This document shows, in pieces, positions 9,399 to 21,620 of a DNA stretch of 64,000 bases. Each line of letters begins with the position of its first letter. The first letter of the stretch is position 1. This DNA comes from Nitrosospira sp. Nsp14 (lineage in GTDB: Bacteria > Pseudomonadota > Gammaproteobacteria > Burkholderiales > Nitrosomonadaceae): NCBI RefSeq assembly GCF_900113575.1, contig NZ_FOPV01000002.1:62001-126000 (forward strand), in the 5' to 3' direction. Under the pieces are notes generated by a model that searched no databases, had not been told where the DNA came from, and saw nothing but the letters and a program-made list of their open reading frames with translations. The position numbers were made by a program, and so were the translations under genes.

Positions 9399-9692
9399 CG
9401 CGTCGTCTTGGCCATTAGTCCAATTGTGTCTATTCGGTCCTGCTGCCATAATTCATTTTGCCCGGTCTCGGTGAGGCCTCATCCCCGGAACAAACTCAAG
9501 ATTCCACCCTTCATGCTAAACTTTTGCTCTCCCCCTCTACTCCTAACGCAGTCTTATCCATTTTCTCCCCTGGCGAAGTCCAAGAGTGTAACCATCTCCA
9601 ATGGTGATGTTAAGGAGCTGATCATTGATGGATCAAAGATCGCATCTTCCGGCCGTTAGGTGCATCGAGGCAAGTATGGCTTTCGGCGTAAT
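9161..9692. other. Intergenic region between divergent sulfotransferase and cysC
   Basis: About 530 bases separate the two divergent sulfur genes. Apart from the doubtful minus-strand frame at 9147-9398 I find no gene, terminator or clear repeat. The right half (9440-9660) is pyrimidine-rich on the plus strand. Promoters for both flanking genes should lie here, but no consensus -35/-10 pair is convincing. Confidence 0.4.
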
Positions 9693-10313
9693 ATGAATAG
9701 CAGTAACAATACAGTCTGGCATCGGGCGACAATAACTCGTACGCATCGTGAGCGGTTGAACACCCATCACGCTCTGGTGCTATGGTTTACCGGTTTTTCA
9801 GGTTCGGGTAAGTCAACCTTGGCGCACGCGGTGGAAGACAGGCTCTATCACATGAACTGCCGTACGTTCGTGCTGGATGGCGACAATGTCCGACAGGGTC
9901 TTTGTTCCGATCTTGGTTTTTCCGTCCAGGACAGATCGGAAAATATTCGCCGCATCGGGGAGGCCGCCAAGTTGCTGGTTGAATCGGGCGTGATCGCGAT
10001 GACCGCGTTCATCTCCCCCTTCCGCACCGACCGTCAGCGTGCCCGTGGCATCTTTCCTCATGGCGACTTTATCGAGATCTTCTGCGACGCGAGCCTGGAT
10101 GTGTGTGAGCAGCGCGATGTGAAGGGCCTTTACCGACGTGCCCGTGCTGGGGAAGTAAAAGAGTTTACCGGCATTTCCTCGCCTTACGAAGCTCCGCTCA
10201 ATCCGGAATTGTCGATTCCTACGGGCGAGTGGCCGATCGAGGACTGCGTGGACCGGGTCATCGACTACCTCCGGCAGCGCAACGTGTTTAGCGGGGAAAG
10301 TGATGGGGGATAG
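9693..10313 (+). CDS. cysC: Adenylylsulfate kinase (APS kinase)
   Basis: APS kinase phosphorylates adenylylsulfate to PAPS, the sulfate donor. The P-loop GFSGSGKST lies at about residues 34-42. LDGDNVRQGLCSDLGFS near residues 62-78, the ENIRRIGE segment, TAFISPFR near 107-114 and the GLYRRARAGEVKEFTGISSPYE lid segment are all diagnostic. I chose the ATG at 9693 because the protein (206 residues) then begins like E. coli CysC (about 200 residues) with a short tail before VWH; a GTG at 9660 would add 11 residues. No cysD, cysN or cysH accompanies it, so it may serve the nearby sulfotransferase rather than sulfate assimilation. Confidence 0.92.
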   Translation: MNSSNNTVWHRATITRTHRERLNTHHALVLWFTGFSGSGKSTLAHAVEDRLYHMNCRTFVLDGDNVRQGLCSDLGFSVQDRSENIRRIGEAAKLLVESGVIAMTAFISPFRTDRQRARGIFPHGDFIEIFCDASLDVCEQRDVKGLYRRARAGEVKEFTGISSPYEAPLNPELSIPTGEWPIEDCVDRVIDYLRQRNVFSGESDGG

Positions 10314-10542
10314 AGGGATCTCACTTGACTTGTTCCGCAGGGCGTGAGGTTGTGGTAAAAATCGCGATGTTGCGTGTGCCAAAGGCTAATATAATCGCCC
10401 GGCTCATGGTCAGGATCAGGGTCGGGAGGGTCGGGCGCTATTCTTCGTTTAGGGCGTCCCTCTTGAATGCCGTCGATCTCACATCGCTTTCATCACTTAA
10501 TGGATTACACGGTTTAAAGGAGCTTGTAAGCTAAAGCGAAGC

Positions 10543-11883
10543 ATGAGAGATATTCTCGTTACCATTATCGTTTTCGCCTTGCTGCCTCGCATCTTCAAGA
10601 GGCCTTACTTCGGGGTGATGATGTGGGTGTGGATCAGCGTCATGAACCCGCACACCCAGGGGTGGGGGTTCGCGGCCACGTTCCCGTTTGCCGCCATCAT
10701 CGGTGGCGTGACGATAATCAGCCTTCTTTTAACCAGGGATCCAAAAAACCTGCCACTTACTCCAGTGACCTGGACGCTTATCGTTTTCGTGCTGTGGATG
10801 AATGTGACGACGGCCACGGCTCTGATGCCGGAAGAGTCGTTGATCCAGTGGAACAAAGTCATGAAAATCATGCTGATGACTTTCGTGACTCTCATGCTGG
10901 TAAAAACCAAGGAGCAGGTCCATCTCTTAATCCTCGTTATAGTGGGGTCGCTCGGATACTATGGTGTCAAGGGTGGCCTCTTCACGGTCCTTACCGGGGG
11001 CACGGATTTGGTCTGGGGACCGGCTAGCACATTCATTGAAGGGAACAATGAAATCGCGCTCGCGCTGATCATGACCATTCCGCTTTTGCATTATCTGCAA
11101 ATGGTTTACACGGATAAACGAGTGCGATTCGCCCTAACAGTTGCCATATTGCTATGTGCAGTCGCCGCCCTGGGATCGTACTCTCGCGGGGCGCTATTGG
11201 CGATTATGGCGATGGGCGGATTCCTCTGGCTCAAGGGCCAGCACAAGCTCCGCATTGCATTGCTCGCAATGGTCGGTATTCTGCCCGCGGTTGCGTTCAT
11301 GCCAGAGGAATGGTCGGCCAGAATGGATTCGATCAACACGTACGAGGTGGATGAGTCGGTCCAGGGACGGTTCAACGCGTGGTGGATGGCCTACAACCTG
11401 GCTAAAGAGCGCCCGTTTACAGGTGGGGGATTTGAAATCATCACCGAAGATTTGTTTTTTCTCTACGCTCCCAATCCGGAAGATATGCATGCTGCCCACA
11501 GCGTCTACTTCCAAGCGCTGGGGGAACATGGTTTTGTTGGCCTGGGGCTCTACCTGTTGCTGGGATGGTTGACCTGGAGGACGGGGTCGTGGATTATTCG
11601 CAACACGGCCAAGCGAAAAGAACTGCATTGGGCGTTTGCGCTGGCGAAAATGATCCAGGTTAGCCTGATCGGTTTCGCTGTTGGCGGAACCTTTCTAAGC
11701 CTGCTCTATTTCGATGTGCCTTACTACCTCATGGCGGCAATGGTCATCACCCGGGTTCTGGTTGAAAAGGAACTGAAGAAACAGGCTACTGCGGTTGTCG
11801 ATAATAAAGGGCCGGGGTCCGCACGTCAGTTCGGGCAGCTGGGCACACCCCAATCCCAGCCCGTAGCACGGGATTCGGGCTAG
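10543..11883 (+). CDS. Exosortase A-associated O-antigen ligase-like protein (TIGR03097-like)
   Basis: A 446-residue polytopic inner-membrane protein with about 10-12 hydrophobic segments. It resembles the putative O-glycosylation ligase of exosortase A systems: an N-terminal DUF5935-like half (WISVMNPHTQGWGFA near residues 29-43) followed by a Wzy_C-like half with the GSYSRGALLA segment near residue 208, the QGRFNAWWMAYNLAKERPFTGGG-type loop near 270-290 and the AAHSVYFQALGEHG motif near 318-331. Such proteins are thought to transfer or polymerise glycan on the periplasmic face. Notably it is about 34 kb away from the other exosortase genes. Family call from memory of motifs. Confidence 0.85.
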   Translation: MRDILVTIIVFALLPRIFKRPYFGVMMWVWISVMNPHTQGWGFAATFPFAAIIGGVTIISLLLTRDPKNLPLTPVTWTLIVFVLWMNVTTATALMPEESLIQWNKVMKIMLMTFVTLMLVKTKEQVHLLILVIVGSLGYYGVKGGLFTVLTGGTDLVWGPASTFIEGNNEIALALIMTIPLLHYLQMVYTDKRVRFALTVAILLCAVAALGSYSRGALLAIMAMGGFLWLKGQHKLRIALLAMVGILPAVAFMPEEWSARMDSINTYEVDESVQGRFNAWWMAYNLAKERPFTGGGFEIITEDLFFLYAPNPEDMHAAHSVYFQALGEHGFVGLGLYLLLGWLTWRTGSWIIRNTAKRKELHWAFALAKMIQVSLIGFAVGGTFLSLLYFDVPYYLMAAMVITRVLVEKELKKQATAVVDNKGPGSARQFGQLGTPQSQPVARDSG

Positions 11884-12012
11884 CGGCATGACTGTCCGGT
11901 TGGATTGGCCGGGACTGTTGAAACCCCGACAGCCCCCGGCGCCGTGCATACCGCCGCATAGATTCCGCGGGGGACGAGCCATCCAGCCCATGAGCCGACG
12001 CGTGCGGAGGCT

Positions 12013-12975
12013 TTGTTGCTGACCCGTGCGCTATTGCATCTCCTGTCCCGTGGCGGTCCTCAAGGCCGCCTGTCGATACTGATCTATCACCGCGTGGCGG
12101 TTCAACCGGACCCGTTGTTCCCGGACGAATGCGATGCCCAGCGTTTCGATGCGCAGCTGAGGCAGCTTGCCGCCTGCTTCAATGTCATTCCGCTCTCGGA
12201 CGCGGTGCGAGCTCTTGAGCGCGGGAAACTCCCACCGCGCGCGGCATCCATTACGTTCGACGATGGGTACGCGGACAATGCCGAGGTCGCCTTGCCAATT
12301 CTGCAACGACACGGCCTATCCGCCACTTTTTTTGTAGCGGCAGGTTTTCTCGATGGGGGACGGATGTGGAACGACACGGTCATAGAGCTTGTGCGTCTCG
12401 CGCCTGGAGAGTTGCTGAATCTGAGTGAAATTGGTATGGGCCGGTTTGAGATTGGGACCATCCCGCAACGGCGCCAAGCTATCATCAGCCTGATAGACCA
12501 GCTGAAATATTTGCCTATGGAATCAAGGCAGGCGAAAGTGGATGAAATGTGCGCGCTTATCCCGGCTATTCCGCCGGATGATCTCATGATGACCTCGGAC
12601 CAGATCAGGACGCTACACGCCGCCGGGATGGAAATTGGGGGCCATACCGTGAATCACCCCATCCTTGCGCGAACGGACGATAGCCTCGCCAGGGCGGAAA
12701 TCGCAAACGGCAAGGAAATGCTGGAAGGCATCATCCGCGGTCCGGTGCGGCTTTTTGCTTACCCTAACGGCAAGCCTCAGCGCGACTACCTCCCGCAGCA
12801 TCCGGAAATGGTGAAACGTTTAGGCTTTGACGCGGCGGTTTCGACAGCACACGGGGCCGCGGGAGCCGGTAGCGACGGATACCAGCTACCGCGATTTACG
12901 CCCTGGGATCGGGGAGAGCTACGTTTCTCCCTTCGATTGGCGCAGAATATGCTAACTGCGGTGGAGACCGTCTAG
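12013..12975 (+). CDS. Polysaccharide deacetylase (NodB-like)
   Basis: A 320-residue NodB-homology deacetylase. ITFDDGYADNAEVALPIL at about residues 78-95 is motif 1 with the catalytic and metal-binding aspartates, GLSATFFVAAGFLDGG follows, and EIGGHTVNHPILA near 211-223 is the H-x3-H metal motif. The LFAYPNGKPQRDY segment is motif 3. No ATG is available at the start; a GGAGG at 12006-12010 precedes two adjacent TTG codons (12013 and 12016), of which the second is better spaced. It lies 129 bases after the ligase-like gene in the same direction and may share its transcript. Probable job is removal of N-acetyl groups from a surface glycan. Confidence 0.85.
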   Translation: MLLTRALLHLLSRGGPQGRLSILIYHRVAVQPDPLFPDECDAQRFDAQLRQLAACFNVIPLSDAVRALERGKLPPRAASITFDDGYADNAEVALPILQRHGLSATFFVAAGFLDGGRMWNDTVIELVRLAPGELLNLSEIGMGRFEIGTIPQRRQAIISLIDQLKYLPMESRQAKVDEMCALIPAIPPDDLMMTSDQIRTLHAAGMEIGGHTVNHPILARTDDSLARAEIANGKEMLEGIIRGPVRLFAYPNGKPQRDYLPQHPEMVKRLGFDAAVSTAHGAAGAGSDGYQLPRFTPWDRGELRFSLRLAQNMLTAVETV

Positions 12976-13052
12976 AAGACATCAACAGTCTCCACTGGCG
13001 CAACAGGGCCTTGGTATTCGATCAATACAGACACAACGGATGGGGCAAGTCT

Positions 13053-13538
13053 ATGGAAAGACCGATTATATCGTTTGGGCAGGACAACGGCGGCGAGCCG
13101 ATCGCGATTCTCAGCTGCGGGCATCCCCAGCATGTGCGGCATAACCCTCCATTCATTAACCGCCCATGGGTTACGTCCGAGGAAGGTCGCAACAGCATGA
13201 TCGGACAGACACTCAACTGCGTCCGTTGCGATAATTTTGAACTGCCCGACAACTTTGTTCCCTATAAGCGCACCTCGGTCTTTACCGAAGAATCGCTCCC
13301 AGCCGGCTTGCGAAAAGACCACACAACAAAAACCGGGGTGTGGGGGAAGATAGTCGTGGAAGAGGGACGGTTGCGCTATCGGGTAGGTTCCTTAAACGTC
13401 GACGTGGAATTGTCGTCCGACAATGGTGGAGTGGTCATTCCGGAGGTACTACACAGCGTGGAACCCAGTGGCCCAGTCCGGTTCTTCGTTGAGTTTTACC
13501 GGGCCCCGGATGAAGGCGCGCCGGCATCGCCAAGTTGA
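13053..13538 (+). CDS. DUF3565-DUF1971 fusion protein
   Basis: A 161-residue cytoplasmic protein that joins two small domains. Residues 1-60 (RPIISFGQDNGGEPIAIL, then CGHPQHVRHNPPF and CVRCD) match the DUF3565 pattern, with conserved histidines and a C-x2-C pair. Residues from about 70 (YKRTSVFTEESLP, LRKDHTTKTGVWGKI, IPEVLHSVEPSGPVRFFVEFYR) match DUF1971, a small cupin-like domain also seen fused to tellurite-resistance TehB proteins. The ATG at 13053 fits the DUF3565 start; a further upstream GTG/ATG-like start at 13011 would add 14 residues with no domain content. The last 43 bases overlap the convergent exported protein. Function unknown. Confidence 0.75.
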   Translation: MERPIISFGQDNGGEPIAILSCGHPQHVRHNPPFINRPWVTSEEGRNSMIGQTLNCVRCDNFELPDNFVPYKRTSVFTEESLPAGLRKDHTTKTGVWGKIVVEEGRLRYRVGSLNVDVELSSDNGGVVIPEVLHSVEPSGPVRFFVEFYRAPDEGAPASPS

Positions 13539-14482
13539 AGCGTATTTATTCGCCTATAGTTTGCGGGGATAACGCATTCGTGGTCTTCCTCGTCCCCTAG
13601 CCAGTAAAGTCCGGTCCAGGGGTCGGGCCATGCATCCGATTTGGCAATCGCCACCGCGGTGCCCGGCCTTAAACTTGAGTCGATGATTGACTCATAGCCC
13701 TGGATCGGAAGAAAAGTTGCGTGGAATGAATTGGTCCAGTTCGAAAGCCCGGCGGGTGTGAGCCCGGCATTGAGAGGGTGGAGCCCCTGACAGGGGTTGA
13801 TGATCGGGTTTTGCTCGGACCCAGCGTAATCCACCTTTCCCTCGAGTTCATCCCGCAGGAACGAGTCTGGATGGGTCCACCAGAAGGAGCCCTCGAATTC
13901 TCCATCCAGAAACGAGACAATTCCCAGGCCATTGCCGCTTCCCGCCCAGTTGATTGCATTCACTGTATGACCCAGGGCTCCATCCCAGCACTCGGGTGCA
14001 GTTATCGCGGGAACGCATCTCCCACCGTGGTTGGGGGCATCCGGATCAACCGGAACGTTCCCTGCGTCTCCACGGATGGCATGAAAATCGGCATCTGAAG
14101 TGGTAACGAGGGTTCGGTCGCCACGCGCGCCTTCTATGGCCGCTTTATACTTGAGAATGCCGCTGAAGTCGGGCTTGGCCGCCTTTCCGGGGGGTGCTCC
14201 GGTAAGGAAGGCTTCACCGCTTTCGATTACCAGTACGTCAAACGCGGCAAGGTCCGGCGCCGGGTCCCCGGCCTGCCAGTAAGTCAGGTTCCAGCTCAAC
14301 CCGTTGCTATGGGGAAGGTTATGAACCACGCGGGATAGTTGTGAAATCTTCTGGCGATATTCTGAAGCAGCATCAGCGTAGGTGTACCACAGCACTTCAA
14401 GGGAATCCGCGTGCGGCTGCGAACTCAAGCCGAGCCCGGCAATCAGCACGGTCAGCCAGATAAAAAAAGAAGCGCTTTTCAT
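13496..14482 (-). CDS. Exported protein of unknown function
   Basis: A 328-residue protein with a cleavable-looking signal peptide (MKSASF, hydrophobic core, then HADS near residue 26); this sets the ATG at 14482. The mature part has a flavodoxin/ThuA-like flavour: FDVLVIESGEAFLTG near residue 80, a TSDADFHAIRGDAG segment, a C-x9-C pair and an NPCQGLHPLNAGLTP segment. I cannot name the family. No PEP-CTERM or other anchor is visible at the C-terminus, which is soluble and overlaps the convergent DUF3565-DUF1971 gene by 43 bases. It is probably periplasmic or secreted. Confidence 0.6.
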   Translation of the reverse strand: MKSASFFIWLTVLIAGLGLSSQPHADSLEVLWYTYADAASEYRQKISQLSRVVHNLPHSNGLSWNLTYWQAGDPAPDLAAFDVLVIESGEAFLTGAPPGKAAKPDFSGILKYKAAIEGARGDRTLVTTSDADFHAIRGDAGNVPVDPDAPNHGGRCVPAITAPECWDGALGHTVNAINWAGSGNGLGIVSFLDGEFEGSFWWTHPDSFLRDELEGKVDYAGSEQNPIINPCQGLHPLNAGLTPAGLSNWTNSFHATFLPIQGYESIIDSSLRPGTAVAIAKSDAWPDPWTGLYWLGDEEDHECVIPANYRRINTLQLGDAGAPSSGAR

Positions 14483-15117
14483 TCGATTCCTGTTCCCGTC
14501 TGGTTCCCCGAGTCCCTGAGTCCCTAGCGAAGCGAACTCCAAGGAAGTCTTTTCTGGATTTTTTGTCGTGTCGATCGTTATTCAGCAAAAGTACGATGAC
14601 AGGCCAGTATAGAAAAATCACGCGGCACGAGTACACGAATATGGGTCTGAACGAACCTGAGTCTGAACAATATGAGGCTAGGGCACGGCTAGCCTCGTTT
14701 TTTATTCTCCGGTCGACCCGATGGTGATGAACGGTGGGTCGTCCCCCGACAACTGGCAGATTTACCAGGTGGCAGAGATCCGGCTGTAAATTGCCCCAAA
14801 CGGAACATTCGGCGGTATGGCGCGTACATTCGATACCTGTCCAACCGCCAGCTGTATTACTTAGTTTCGCCGCATTTTCCAATTCGCGACGGCGACTTTC
14901 CATTGACTGATGTGCTCAGGCAGATTAGAATCCGCGTGTTTTAAAATGGCCGCGCCGGATTTGATAATTCAGCGAGGCATGAAAGAAGAACCGACGGCGG
15001 CACCGGCTGAAGAACGAAAACCAGGTCTTCCAAGAACAGACGAACGCACGTTATGCGAGCCCAATGTCACGCTAAGCAGTTGCTTTCCGACTGACGCTTT
15101 CCGACAGAAGCCAATAG
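14483..15117. other. Intergenic region before the ATP synthase operon
   Basis: About 635 bases between the divergent exported protein and atpI. It contains a strong plus-strand terminator hairpin at 14674-14706 with no plus-strand gene upstream to end, listed separately. The open frame from 14910 runs out of frame into atpI and shows no domain. The atp promoter should lie between 14707 and 15117 but I cannot pick a clear consensus. Confidence 0.5.
14674..14706 (+). terminator. Rho-independent terminator without an obvious gene
   Basis: A perfect 8-base stem, GAGGCTAG at 14674-14681 pairing with CTAGCCTC at 14689-14696 across a 7-base loop, is followed directly by GTTTTTTATT. The T-run is only on the plus strand, so it stops rightward transcripts. 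The nearest plus-strand gene upstream ends at 13538 and is separated by a minus-strand gene. Confidence 0.75.
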
Positions 15118-16659
<1,542 letters not shown>

Positions 16660-16695
16660 TAGTTTAAGCACCCGGTACCTCATCAAAGGCTAGCG

Positions 16696-17166
16696 ATGAA
16701 TATTAACTTTACGCTTTTTTCCCAGGCAATGGCGTTCGCCGTCTTTATCTGGTTCACGGTCAAGTTCGTATGGCCGCCTTTGCTACGCGCGATAGAAACC
16801 CGGCAGAAAACGATTGCCGATGGGCTAGCGGCGGGCGAGCGCGGCAAGCACGACCTGGAGCTGGCAAGTCATCGATCCGCAGATCTGGTAAGGGACGCGA
16901 AGCAGCGGGCAGCCGATATCATTACCCAAGCGGAAAAGCGCGCCGCCGAGATTGTCGAGGAAGCGAAGTCGTCCGCGAAAGACGAGGGGGATCGTATCCT
17001 CGTCGGGGCCAAGGCGGAGGTCGAACAGGAGGTGTTTCGCGCCAGGGAAAGCTTACGGCAGCAGGTGGCGGAGTTGGCGGTGGCCGGTGCCTCAAAAATT
17101 CTACGGCGGGAAGTGGATGCAAACGCCCACGCGGATCTGCTTACTTCCATCAAGGCAGAGCTGTAA
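16696..17166 (+). CDS. atpF: ATP synthase Fo subunit b
   Basis: The 156-residue peripheral-stalk subunit. A single N-terminal membrane helix (residues about 5-25, ending [19 protein letters not shown]) is followed by a long alanine/glutamate/arginine-rich coiled coil that dimerises and holds F1. Length equals that of E. coli subunit b. It is followed 3 bases later by atpH. Confidence 0.96.
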   Translation: MNINFTLFSQAMAFAVFIWFTVKFVWPPLLRAIETRQKTIADGLAAGERGKHDLELASHRSADLVRDAKQRAADIITQAEKRAAEIVEEAKSSAKDEGDRILVGAKAEVEQEVFRARESLRQQVAELAVAGASKILRREVDANAHADLLTSIKAEL

Positions 17167-17169
17167 GCG

Positions 17170-17706
17170 ATGGCTGAAACTCGCACGATCGCCCGGCCCT
17201 ATGCCGAAGCTGTTTTTAGACTGGCGAAGGCCAAGGATGAGCTTGCCGCTTGGTCGGATATGCTGCAACTCACTTCTGCAATTGCCGTCGATGAGCGGGT
17301 TCGCACGCTTATCGGTAATCCGAAGGTACCACCCAGACGGTTGGGCGAGTTGCTCCTCGGCATTTGCGGGGACAGGCTCAACGATGAAGGGCGCAATTTC
17401 GTTTTACTACTGGCTGAAAACGGGCGGGTCGAAATCTTGCCCGAAGTAAGCGAAATGTTCGAGCAGTTGAAGACACAGCACGAAGGCGTGCTGGGCGCCC
17501 AAATCCTTTCTGCGTTTCCCATGAACGATGCCCAGTTGGGTGATCTCGTGGCTCATCTCGAAAAAAAATTCAAGCGCAAAATAGAGGCCAAGGTTAGCGT
17601 CGACCCCGAACTGATAGGCGGGGTAAAAGTTGAAATCGGGGACGAAGTGCTCGATGCCTCCGTGCGGGGCAAACTGGAAGCCATGGCTGTTGCACTAAAA
17701 AGCTAG
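17170..17706 (+). CDS. atpH: ATP synthase F1 subunit delta
   Basis: A 178-residue soluble subunit that connects the peripheral stalk to the top of F1. The N-terminal helical bundle starts [16 protein letters not shown], and the C-terminal part has the [35 protein letters not shown] segment typical of the family. It sits 3 bases after atpF and 11 bases before atpA. Confidence 0.96.
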   Translation: MAETRTIARPYAEAVFRLAKAKDELAAWSDMLQLTSAIAVDERVRTLIGNPKVPPRRLGELLLGICGDRLNDEGRNFVLLLAENGRVEILPEVSEMFEQLKTQHEGVLGAQILSAFPMNDAQLGDLVAHLEKKFKRKIEAKVSVDPELIGGVKVEIGDEVLDASVRGKLEAMAVALKS

Positions 17707-17717
17707 GAGTTATTGAA

Positions 17718-19259
17718 ATGCATTTAAATCCATCCGAAATCAGTGAACTGATTAAAAGCAGAATCGCAGGGCTTGAGACCACCGCTGAAGTCCGCACGCA
17801 GGGAACCATCGTGTCGGTCACCGACGGTATCGTTCGGGTCCATGGTCTTTCCGACGTGATGCAGGGCGAGATGCTTGAGTTTCCCGGCAATACATTTGGC
17901 CTGGCGCTTAACCTTGAGCGTGATTCCGTCGGCGCGGTTATCCTGGGGGAATATGAGCACATCACCGAGGGTGATACCGTCAAGTGCACGGGGCGCATTC
18001 TAGAGGTGCCGGTGGGTGAGGAATTGATAGGCCGCGTGGTAAACGCCCTGGGGCAGCCTATCGACGGCAAGGGCCCGATAAATACCTCGCGGTCTGAACC
18101 CATCGAAAAAATTGCGCCGGGTGTGATCTGGCGTCAATCGGTGAACCAGCCGGTGCAGACCGGCTTGAAATCCATCGATTCCATGGTTCCAGTCGGGCGG
18201 GGGCAGCGCGAACTGATTATTGGTGACCGTCAGACCGGCAAAACCGCCGTGGCGATAGACGCGATCATCAACCAGAAGGGCGAGAACATGACGTGCATCT
18301 ACGTTGCGATCGGACAGAAGGCGTCGTCCATCAACAATGTGGTGCGCAAGCTCGAAGAGCACGGGGCGATGGAATATACGATCGTCGTGGCTGCCACCGC
18401 CTCTGAATCGGCGGCCATGCAATTTATTGCGCCTTATTCCGGCTGTACCATGGGAGAGTACTTTCGCGATTCCGGCCGCGACGCCCTCATCATTTATGAT
18501 GACCTGACCAAACAGGCGTGGGCCTATCGCCAGATTTCGCTGTTGCTGCGCCGTCCGCCCGGACGGGAAGCGTATCCGGGCGACGTATTCTATCTTCATT
18601 CGCGTCTACTGGAACGTGCCGCACGGGTTAGCGCCGCTTATGTGGAGAAAGCGACAAATGGAGAAGTAAAGGGCAAGACGGGTTCGCTTACGGCTCTACC
18701 GATAATTGAAACACAAGCTGGCGACGTTACCGCGTTTGTGCCCACCAATGTCATTTCCATTACCGATGGCCAGATTTTTCTGGAAACCGACTTGTTCAAC
18801 GCCGGCATTCGCCCAGCCATCAACGCCGGTGTTTCGGTATCACGTGTGGGTGGAGCGGCGCAGACAAAGGTTATCAAGAAGCTGGGCGGCGGTGTTCGTC
18901 TCGCGTTAGCTCAATATCGCGAACTCGCGGCGTTCGCGCAGTTTGCCTCTGATCTCGACGAAGCGACCCGCAGGCAGCTGGAACGCGGCAAGATGGTGAC
19001 GGAATTGATGAAACAGCCTCAGTATGCAACCCTGAGCGTTTCTGAAATGGCGATCACGCTGTTCGCTGTCAACAAGGGGTATCTGGACGATGTGGAAGTA
19101 AAGCGCGCGCTGGCATTCGAGTCCGCGCTCAAAGGCTACATTCGCAGTAAGTACCCCGCGATCATCGATAAGATCGAAACCACGAAGGATCTCGACGCGG
19201 CGACGGAAAAGGAACTTGACGCCGCGATTCAGGATTTCAAAAAGAACGGAACATACTAA
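17718..19259 (+). CDS. atpA: ATP synthase F1 subunit alpha
   Basis: The 513-residue non-catalytic nucleotide-binding subunit of F1, the same length as in E. coli. The N-terminus [13 protein letters not shown], the Walker A motif GDRQTGKT at residues 169-176, the [16 protein letters not shown] Walker B region near 255-270, and the arginine-finger region [26 protein letters not shown]-like block near 345-365 ([11 protein letters not shown] following) are all present. Three alpha subunits alternate with beta in the cytoplasmic hexamer. Confidence 0.98.
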   Translation: MHLNPSEISELIKSRIAGLETTAEVRTQGTIVSVTDGIVRVHGLSDVMQGEMLEFPGNTFGLALNLERDSVGAVILGEYEHITEGDTVKCTGRILEVPVGEELIGRVVNALGQPIDGKGPINTSRSEPIEKIAPGVIWRQSVNQPVQTGLKSIDSMVPVGRGQRELIIGDRQTGKTAVAIDAIINQKGENMTCIYVAIGQKASSINNVVRKLEEHGAMEYTIVVAATASESAAMQFIAPYSGCTMGEYFRDSGRDALIIYDDLTKQAWAYRQISLLLRRPPGREAYPGDVFYLHSRLLERAARVSAAYVEKATNGEVKGKTGSLTALPIIETQAGDVTAFVPTNVISITDGQIFLETDLFNAGIRPAINAGVSVSRVGGAAQTKVIKKLGGGVRLALAQYRELAAFAQFASDLDEATRRQLERGKMVTELMKQPQYATLSVSEMAITLFAVNKGYLDDVEVKRALAFESALKGYIRSKYPAIIDKIETTKDLDAATEKELDAAIQDFKKNGTY

Positions 19260-19262
19260 CCG

Positions 19263-20144
19263 ATGGCCGGCAGCAGAGAAGTACGCAACAAGATCAAAAG
19301 CGTAAAAAATACGCAGAAGATCACGCGCGCCATGGAAATGGTGGCGGCATCCAAAATGCGCAAGGCGCAGGACCGCATGAAAAAAGCGCGTCCCTATGGC
19401 GACAAGATCCGGAACGTGGCTGCGCACATGAGCCGGGCTTACACCGAGTACCGCCACCCGTTTCTGATTGCCCGCGATACTGTCAAACGGATCGGTATTA
19501 TCGTTGTTACATCGGATAAGGGACTGTGCGGCGGGCTCAACACGAACGTGCTGCGCATGGCGGTAGGCAAAATGAAGGCGTGGGAAGCGGATGGCGAGCA
19601 AATCGAAGTTTGCTGCTTCGGAAACAAGGGGTTCGGCTTCATGAACCGCTTAGGCGCCAATGTCATCTCGCAGGTGGTAGGCCTCGGTGACGCCCCCGAC
19701 CTGGAGAAGTTGATCGGAGCGGTAAAAATAATGCTGGATGGTTACACCCAGGATCGTTTCGACCGTGTGTATATATTCTATACCCGCTTTCTCAACACCA
19801 TGAAGCAGGAGCCGGTGATGGAGCAGCTGCTCCCGTTATCCGACGAACGGCTAAAAACGGGTGACGGTCCCACCGGGCAGCATGGTTTGTGGGATTATAT
19901 TTACGAGCCTGAAGCGAAGCCAGTGATAGACGACATCATGGTACGGTATGTAGAGGCACTTATATACCAGGCCTTGACTGAAAATATGGCGTCCGAACAA
20001 TCGGCGCGAATGGTGGCGATGAAGGCCGCGTCGGATAATGCCGGAAACGTCATCAATGAATTGACGCTTATTTACAACAAATCCCGCCAGGCTGCCATTA
20101 CCAAGGAATTGTCCGAGATCGTTGGCGGCGCGGCAGCGGTTTAA
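19263..20144 (+). CDS. atpG: ATP synthase F1 subunit gamma
   Basis: The 293-residue central rotor shaft. The N-terminal helix has the hallmark [22 protein letters not shown], the middle has the [10 protein letters not shown] segment near residue 81-90, and the C-terminal helix has [22 protein letters not shown]. It starts 3 bases after atpA and ends 30 bases before atpD. Confidence 0.97.
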   Translation: MAGSREVRNKIKSVKNTQKITRAMEMVAASKMRKAQDRMKKARPYGDKIRNVAAHMSRAYTEYRHPFLIARDTVKRIGIIVVTSDKGLCGGLNTNVLRMAVGKMKAWEADGEQIEVCCFGNKGFGFMNRLGANVISQVVGLGDAPDLEKLIGAVKIMLDGYTQDRFDRVYIFYTRFLNTMKQEPVMEQLLPLSDERLKTGDGPTGQHGLWDYIYEPEAKPVIDDIMVRYVEALIYQALTENMASEQSARMVAMKAASDNAGNVINELTLIYNKSRQAAITKELSEIVGGAAAV

Positions 20145-20153
20145 ATATTTTGA

Positions 20154-21554
<1,401 letters not shown>

Positions 21555-21620
21555 ACAAAATTATCCGGCTTGACCATGAACGATGGCCCAGCCGGCCGAT
21601 AATGATGAATGGGAATTAAA

